NCBI GenBank assembly: GCA_963978895.1 | Contig: OZ022240.1 | Coordinates: 4,708,711 to 4,772,710 of the forward strand | Length of the DNA: 64,000 bases | DNA from: Erpobdella octoculata | Lineage: Eukaryota; Annelida; Clitellata; Hirudinida; Erpobdellidae | Direction: 5' to 3' | Part shown: positions 57,758 to 64,000 of the stretch, one piece after another | Position numbering within the stretch: position 1 is the first letter of the stretch | How the letters are laid out: every line of letters begins with the position of its first letter | Notes under the pieces: model-generated | What the model was told of the DNA's origin: nothing | Seen by the model: the letters and a program-made list of their open reading frames with translations, nothing else | The model's database searches: none | Made by a program: the position numbers and the translations under genes

Positions 57758-59838
57758 TTAAATCGGGTTGATCTTGAAGTGCAGTCCTATCAGGGAGAAA
57801 ACGAAACACTTGAGGTCCTGGACCAGATAGTAGAACGTTCTCAGTCCTTCTGGGTCACTGAAACCAAACAAAATTTAATGTTGATAAAACTTTATTGATT
57901 TCAAGAAATGCTTTGGACTGAATTAAAAAAATAATATTCCATGCAGGCCTGTATTTGAATAACCAGAATCTTGTTAAGGCAACTATTAAAAACTAAATAT
58001 AGCTCATAATCTCAATTTATTGGCCATATCACCATTACTGAACAGGTTATAGGTCATTTCATCAAGATGATATCTTTTTGAATTCAATCAATGTGAATAT
58101 TTATAGAGAGTTCTGTGGCATGAATATTTTACATGCTCATCAGAGAAATGAATTCATCCGCTAATTTAAAATAATGGAGCAAGTAGGATTCGAACCACAT
58201 TTGTGTCTGAGGCCCTACCCACTCAGCTATCCCACCATGATCAAAACCACAAAAATTTGAATGAACCTACAGATTAGGTTGATACAGATATTCATTTGCA
58301 TAATAAAATTCAGAGATTTGGATTACATTTTGTTAACCATAGAATAACAAATACACTAAGCATTATGATGTATACTGCGTAAGGATAATAATATCATAAT
58401 AACAATAATAATAATAATAATTATAATAATAACTCAAAAGAATTAATTTTAAAAAAATAGAAAAGATTTTGCCTATTTAAAAAAGTGAAACTGACTTGCT
58501 CTGGTTGACATCAACAAGGGAACCAATCTTGGAAGTGGTGAATGAAATGTGCTCGTTGTCCATAACGATCTCCAACTCCTGTCTCCCGACCCTGTCCGGC
58601 TGGGGCCACAGGTTGTCGTCTTCTTGCATGACCTCCGAGTCTTCGATAATCCTTCTTAACTCTTGCATGACGCTCTTGTGCACGTGAACCTGGGTGACAA
58701 CAAGTTAATAAATAACTCTATCAGTCTGTCATTCATTGGTTAACACATAAAAAACAGCAGATAATAGTATTGATAATAATAAATTTTTTTAGCTAAGTTT
58801 ATTTTAAAAATGACATTCATTAGAGATACTTTGATACAATGTTAGAATAACAAAATATGACATTGATGACTTGTATTAAAGCAGATATATGTTGATTATG
58901 AAAGTTAAATAGATCTATAATGCACAAGAAAGAGTTTGAAACATATCTTTACTCTCATGAGTCATATAGTCACCTAATCAGTTGCAAGTAAGCCTTCAAA
59001 TAATTTCGCACAAACTTTGGTTACAAGTTAAAAAACTAAAATAGCGTCAGATTTACTGAGTTTTCTAAAATAACAATTACAACAGTAAATTATTTTTTCG
59101 AATTCACTGTTTAAAAAATGTAGCGACTAATTAAAATAATTCGGACTTTATTCAATGTGGAGATAGAAATGAAATCGATGACAGAGGAAACAAAAAAGCA
59201 GAATGACCAGCTGCCATTTCCAGCCTGCTGTGCTCGCACATAACATATATTACCAAATGCATCATCCATTGAGCGATATTTCTCTCAAGTTTAGTAGAAT
59301 AAAACCAATTTTAGCCAACCTCTTTTCTGATCATCGTGTCGTTCTTGTAGTTGGAGTTGTTAGCATATCTCAGTTTACCTGAGTAGAAAAAATGAAGCGA
59401 ATTATTTAAATTTTTAAGCAAAAAATGATTAATACTATTTTTAAACCAAAACAGATACATAAAATTATATTTAAACTCTTTGATGGTTTGTGCTCCTTTG
59501 AGAAAGTCAGTGGCAAAACTAAAGAAATTTTACTTTGTTTGCAAAGTATTAAGTTTTCTGCTGGAGAACGTTCAGCTGACTAAGTTTTGCAGCGAGAAAT
59601 GTTACTGTCATTTAATTACCGAGCGATAAAAACTGCAATTATTTATAAAACACTAGCGGGGTATGTGGCGTTGCCCGGGGGTTATTAGAAGTTGCTTGCT
59701 TTCCAGTTCTCATTCATTTTGTAACAGATCTCAAATTTGTTCACAAAAACCTTCCTCTATTGACTCTCACCGTTGTGTGAGAACTTCATTGCGATCTGAT
59801 GAATGGTGAAGCAATGCATAAAGGACATACAGACAGTC

Positions 59839-59877
<39 letters not shown>

Positions 59878-62800
59878 TAATCATAAAAATATAACCTTAA
59901 ACTAGTTGTCGTCATTATTTTTGTTCTTGTTTCTATTTTGTTTTGACACCATTATTTTCGTTAAACAATTCATCAGACATATTATGCAATAAATCATGCC
60001 TACATTGCAATGCATCGGGTCAATGTTTTGACTCATATTACGTAATAAACAGTACATCATTTAACAACTGGGATCCCAAATGAATTATTTGCTTAAAAAC
60101 TCAAAACCTAAATATGCCAAAATTTTGAAATTCAGTATCTATATTTTTTAAAATAAAAACATAAATGTTTCAACATTTTTTGAAAATATGGTTTTCGTGA
60201 CCTCAAACTTAAGGTGGAAAATAGAGTTATATGTAGGGTGGAAAAAAGAATTAGTTGCTTAAACACTCAATAACTGGAAATGTGAAACGTTAAAATTTGA
60301 TATTTAGGTTTTTCTTAAAAAAATAAGTTACGTGTTTCATTATATTTTTGAAAAATGTCCGAGCTTTGTGGTTTTGTGCTCGTTAAAACTGGCTGAGTCC
60401 AGTTCAGCACGGAAAAACAAGGCCTAGACTTTTGTGCTTATGAAATGGGCTGGTTTGGGTCTGAAAATTTGTGCTTAAATTACAAGCCAGGCCTGGAATT
60501 TTCTGTCTATAAAATGAGCCGGGTCTAAAAAAACTGTGTAGTGCTCTATGGATTAAAGTACTGCACAAGCTGAGCGAGGCAGTGATTTTAGGGTTTTCAG
60601 ATGGGCAGGCCTGACATTTTTTGCAGATCCCAAATTAGACGCGACAAGTCTGGAATTTTGGCTTATGAAATCGGCTGGGCAGTGAAAAACCGCCCCGTGT
60701 AGTACTCTACTATGATGTGTGCGATGTTAGCCTCGAGGCTGACAGTGCTAATTAAAAAAAATTGAATGCACTGGGGCTGTGCTATACATTGTTTGATAGG
60801 GTTTACAAAATGGAATTGAATGATATATTTTGGTCTTCTTCAGTTCCACAAGCCAAAAACGACGATTTTCTGACGAAAATTGCATAAAATCAACCTTAGC
60901 TCTTCTTTGAGAATTTCAAACTTTTTTAAACTGCTGCACTGGGAATATCCGAGACACTTGTTTTTATATAATTCAATATCGAATCCAACAATGTAACTTT
61001 CGCTTTTAAAGTTAATAAGTAAAATAGTAATAGAATAAAACGTATACCAATTTCTCAGAGCAAACCGAAACATAAACAAACGCTGTGATTGGACAATCGA
61101 GTTTGATCGGAGAAATTGGTATACAGTCCGACGTTTTATTAGATTATTTGTTGAACCGAAGAAACCCCAAATATACCATTCGATTCCATTTTGTAAACCC
61201 CATCCAACACTGGCGGATCCAGCAAGTTTGAGTGGGGGCGAATTTTTATGAAAACCGATTTATGGATTGTTATCACAAGCTGAAATATCTATTATAACAC
61301 TTTTCGTTAGATTCAATTTTTATTACTATTGCATAAAAAAAATTAATTAATAAAATTATGTGACTTGTTAATAACAATTCATTTTTACGTTTTTATTAGG
61401 TCAAGTCACACTAAAAATGATAAAATTGAAAAAAGATATCTTTTAAAAAGTCACTTGGAAAAATTTAATGCATGGCTGATATACCAACCGCATTTAAAGG
61501 ACCAGGGGCACAACCAGCATAAAATGCTGGGGGGGCTGAAGTTTGAAAAAAGGAAGGAAGCCTGCAGCAGGTGAAATTTTTTTATAATATCTTCAGTCTG
61601 CAGTCTTTATTTGTTATCTTCAATAATTAATTAATGAAAGAAAAGAAAGACTGCAAACTGAAGATAGTCAAACTCAAAGCAGTTGTTAAAAAAATAAGTT
61701 TATGAATAAATGTAGCACCCCCACCCAAAGAAAAACATCATATTTGGAAAAATTGCAGGGCCCTACGATTTGGCCTGAGAAGGTTGCTGAAGTTTGTAAA
61801 GGAAAAAGCCTGTCGCAAGGGAATTTTTTTTGACTATTTTCGGTCTGCAGTCTTTTTTGGTATCTTCAATAATTAATTAATTAATTAATAAAAGAAAAGA
61901 AAGTTGGTAAACTGAAGATAGTTAAACTTAGTCTCAAACCAGTTAAAGCGAATGTTAAACAAGTGAATCAAAAAACAAGGTTTTTTAAAAACACACTTTT
62001 ATATAATCGATTGTGTAGGCCACACTCTGTTACATAAACAACGTGTATATAAATAGTTCGATGAAAATATCACAAATAATCATTTAACTAAATTTTGTCC
62101 AACCGATCCGAAAATTTGATAGAATGCATTGTTAATCAGTTCCTAGGTATGTTTAAATTGTTAAGCCTCTAGCTCATCGGGAAGTTAGTTTAAAATCGAT
62201 TGCAAATTATTTTTTTTTATTGAGATTTAGCATAAGCCTTATCAAGACAAGTCTTGATCACGGCGAGAGAGGGAGGGTACTTGCAAAGGCAGCCATTTAT
62301 AGGCGCCTACCCCTTTAGCAAATGCAAGTGAATTCCTTGCTTAAGGGAGTTACGCTGGTGACGCCGGCGAGGTTTGAACTGCCGACCTAACGATCGACAG
62401 GCGAACGCTCTACCGCTCTGCCACCAGCGCCTCATTTTGACTACAGATCGACAGAGAAGTCAAGTTAAGTAAAAGTGTAAAAAATAAGTTTATCAATAAA
62501 TGTAGCACTCTCCCCTACCCAAAGAAAAGCTCATCAAATTTTGAAAAATTGCAGGGTCCTCGGATTTTTTACTGGGGAAACTTGAGCCCTTCCCTGCTCC
62601 CTCTAGTTTTGCCCCTGTAAAGGACACTTAAAAAACTTTTCTTGAAGTTGCTGACTAAAAGATTAAAATTGTTTCCTCTAGTGTTACTTATTATTAACTT
62701 AAAAAATAATTTTATTGCGCAAAGTAGGGGGCGACCGCAATTTTTTTAAAATTGGGACGGCCAGCCTCGAGGCTAACTTCACACGCATCTACTATGTATG

Positions 62801-63209
62801 TTCAAATTATCTAATGACGAGCACCACTAGTTAGCAATAAATAGCAATTTTTGTATTACAAAACTTCTTCAAAAAATGGTTCACCTTCATAGTTTAAGTT
62901 TAATACTACATTTATAGAAAATAATTTCTACACATAAAGTGAAAGATTACCGAAATAGCTTTGAGGATGCCTCATATTATTAAATTAAAACTGTCTTAAA
63001 ACTCAAAACTTAAAAACATTTTTTTTCTAACGTAACTTAGGATAGATTTTCGGTTACAATCTTTTATTCGACGCCAAGAAAACTATCATAAAACAAATAT
63101 TCTCGACAAACTTACCTTCTGGTCTAAATTCAAACTCAAGAAATTCGTGTCCAAACTTTCCTCTGTGACCGACATAATATCGCAAATAAAAATTGCTGAC
63201 AGCCGCCAT
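57758..63209 (-). CDS. MAGOH: MAGOH (mago nashi), exon junction complex core subunit, four exons, 148 aa
   Basis: MAGOH pairs with RBM8A/Y14 and locks EIF4A3 on spliced mRNA in the exon junction complex. Minus-strand exons: 63209-63116, 59378-59320, 58689-58496, 57857-57758; joins are phase 1, 0 and 2 with GT-AG borders, giving exactly 148 codons plus stop. The sequence follows the family from end to end: '[20 protein letters not shown]', '[19 protein letters not shown]', '[20 protein letters not shown]', '[20 protein letters not shown]' and '[19 protein letters not shown]', ending NPI. Length equals the usual 146-148 aa, and there is no gap or frameshift. The start has a good context (gatcATGG). 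Most of the span is a 3.7-kb first intron full of repeats. Polyadenylation signal candidate at 57658-57663. Confidence 0.97.
58166..58246 (-). repeat. tRNA-like SINE head in MAGOH intron 3
   Basis: Minus strand contains 'GGATAGCTGAGTGGGTAG' (A-box-like) and 'TGGTTCGAATCCTACTTGC' (perfect B box GGTTCGAATCC). Arm pairing is too poor and the molecule too short for a functional tRNA, so it is a SINE remnant. Confidence 0.65.
58395..58432. repeat. short (AAT)n microsatellite
   Basis: AAT/ATA units in MAGOH intron 3, close to exon 3. Confidence 0.85.
59650..59876 (+). repeat. interspersed element, CCCG-head/(TA)n-associated family, copy E (internally deleted)
   Basis: Head 'tagcggggtatgtggcgttg' + CCCGGGG, almost no subrepeat body, then 'attttgtaacagatctcaaa', 'ttgactctcaccgttgtgtg' and the tail 'tgatgaatggtgaagcaatg', 'aaaggacatacagac' and (TA)n at 59,841-59,875. 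Shows that the subrepeat core is dispensable and variable. Confidence 0.8.
59877..60798. other. MAGOH intron 1, unassigned with GGGCC-type degenerate repeats
   Basis: 60,390-60,700 has recurring 'ggctgggt/ccaggcct' phrases similar to those at 27,860-27,960, 37,460-37,570 and 49,190-49,260. The family is too diverged to define. Confidence 0.4.
60799..61200. mobile_element. 402-bp inverted-repeat element (MITE-like) in MAGOH intron 1
   Basis: Ends GGGTTTACAAAATGGAAT on the left and the same inverted on the right, with similarity for about 52 bp ('gaatgatatattttgg' against 'gaatggtatatttggg'). A second inner inverted pair around 'gtataccaatttctc' / 'gagaaattggtatac' makes most of the element able to fold. 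No target duplication resolved; non-coding. Confidence 0.7.
61490..62640 (+). repeat. ~290-bp repeat, two and a half copies, interrupted by a SINE
   Basis: Blocks 'cttcaataattaattaat', 'ataagtttatgaataaatgt', 'acccaaagaaaa' and 'gaaaaattgcaggg' recur at about 61,490-61,700, 61,700-61,985 and 62,480-62,640. A SINE lies at 62,210-62,432 before the last partial copy. Confidence 0.7.
62210..62432 (-). repeat. tRNA-derived SINE, family 2, with poly(A) tail
   Basis: Minus strand begins 'GGCGCTGGTGGCAGAGCGGT' (A box), then 'CGTTCGCCTGTCGATCG' in the anticodon region, then 'GGCAGTTCAAACC' (B box), a 130-bp body and an A-rich end ('ctcaataaaaaaaa'). Acceptor-like pairing GGCGCTGG/CCGGCG is imperfect and a long body follows, so it is a SINE and not a tRNA gene. 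Confidence 0.8.
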
Positions 63210-63778
63210 GATCTCGTTTCAATCGACGATATTTTAGGATCGAAACGAGCCACACAAAACAACAGAGCTAACGCTCAAACATAGATAAGATATAGGTACA
63301 AAATTCAATTAATTAGATTTTACGACTTTAAGTCTTAAGAACACAAGTTTAATTTAAATAAAATTATTTTTAATTTTTTTGCATGTATTGTATTGTATTG
63401 TATTATAATATGTCTAGTAGCTGACCTGTTGTGAAATAGAAGAACAATTTATTACTTCGTATCGTGGTGCTAAACCCACAAGAGTTTGAGAACGGTTAAA
63501 ACCATTGATAAATATAAATGATTATAACGCTCTCGCAAGAGACTATCGCCCAGGACCAGTCCTTTGTAGTTGTGGAAAGTTGTTAAAAAATGTAAAAGTA
63601 ATGAAATCAGTCATTTTAAAAACCCGTACAATAGTTTACTCAAATCTAATTCGGATGTGTATTGTATGTGTTCAAATCAAGAACTACATTTACCCTACTT
63701 ACTGTGTTCGAACCAAAAACTACATATACGGATAAACGCTTTATAGGAAAGGTTAAACTCACTGGAGATCACTAAATG
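63210..63778. other. MAGOH 5' flank
   Basis: Promoter side of MAGOH. It contains about four 'tgtat' units at 63,385-63,403. No recognised promoter motif or further gene. Confidence 0.4.
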
Positions 63779-63965
63779 TAAATAATTTATAGAGCGCCTT
63801 TTCCGCGTTGTTCAAAGGCGGTTTTTTTACATGCCCCACTGAGAGAACGATTTTACCCGCTAAGTCTTCCGTTGACACGGGCTACTAGGCAGTGAGTTAG
63901 AGTCGAACCGTGAAGCTCTCACATTCAAGGCTAACGCTCTACCAAGTCAGCTAATCTAGCACTAG
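63779..63965 (-). repeat. tRNA-derived SINE, family 1, copy 2
   Basis: Near-identical to 14,055-14,245, same orientation: 'TTAGCTGACTTGGTAGAGCG' (A box), 'GGTTCGACTC' (B box), 'GGGTAAAATCGTTCTCTC', and the end 'GGCGCTCTATAAATTATT'. Confidence 0.87.
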
Positions 63966-64000
63966 AGGAGAAGACTTTTCTAATATGTCTGAGACCGACA

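Noticed and set aside
57290..57761. Plus-strand frames of 68 and 84 codons after the carbonic anhydrase
   Set aside because: They overlap the 3' UTR regions of the two convergent genes, have no recognisable domain and no splice context.
62210..62432. Possible functional tRNA gene on the minus strand
   Set aside because: A and B boxes are good, but stems are imperfect and a long body with A-rich tail follows, so it is a SINE. The same reasoning was used for 14.1, 58.2 and 63.9 kb.

Overview
This window is eukaryotic, AT-rich animal DNA. Coding sequence is split into short exons with GT-AG introns of about 0.1 to 4 kb, and the space between is full of microsatellites, SINE- and LINE-like fragments, MITEs and minisatellites. 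The recognisable genes (two-pore potassium channel, CDC25, a CIMIP2C/FAM166C-like ciliary protein, a KIAA1143 homologue, a secreted/GPI-type alpha carbonic anhydrase, MAGOH) are animal genes. Nothing looks vertebrate, and the repeats do not match vertebrate families I know. A marine invertebrate, possibly a lophotrochozoan, is my best guess, but the sequence does not prove the phylum.

Layout. 1-7.6 kb: microsatellites and repeats, no exon found. 7.6-10.7 kb (minus): first two coding exons of a K2P potassium channel whose remaining exons must lie left of the window. 11-15.5 kb: transposon relics (LINE, hAT, SINE). 15.5-18.2 kb (minus): a complete six-exon CDC25 phosphatase, 435 aa. 19.7-20.1 kb (minus): two phase-compatible exons of an unrecognised gene. 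20-27 kb: mostly unassigned, with one clear MITE. 27.0-28.7 kb (minus): CIMIP2C-like gene, three exons, 167 aa. 29-31.2 kb: repeat complex with two inverted arrays. 31.9-32.8 kb (plus): KIAA1143 homologue, three exons, 170 aa. 33.5-44.9 kb: LINE fragments, a foldback-like transposon, a MITE inside a microsatellite. 45.0-57.0 kb (plus): eight-exon alpha carbonic anhydrase, 330 aa, with all zinc ligands. 57.8-63.2 kb (minus): four-exon MAGOH, 148 aa, convergent with the carbonic anhydrase. 63.8-64 kb: a SINE.

The genes do not form a pathway; this is ordinary animal gene order with unrelated neighbours (cell-cycle phosphatase, axonemal protein, exon-junction-complex subunit, CO2 hydration enzyme, ion channel).

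The most notable non-genic object is at 35,596-37,220: a 1,625-bp element with two 326-bp inverted arms built from 14-15-bp subrepeats, flanked by an exact 9-bp direct repeat. That is the architecture of Foldback/Mutator-type transposons. A second inverted minisatellite pair (29.7-30.7 kb), a five-copy family of elements with a CCCGGCGTTGCCCGGG-type head that mostly carry or abut (TA)n, and a four-copy ~170-bp repeat carrying a ready-made 3' splice site inside carbonic anhydrase introns are the other structures worth following. All exon calls were made by eye from conserved motifs, splice sites and reading phase.
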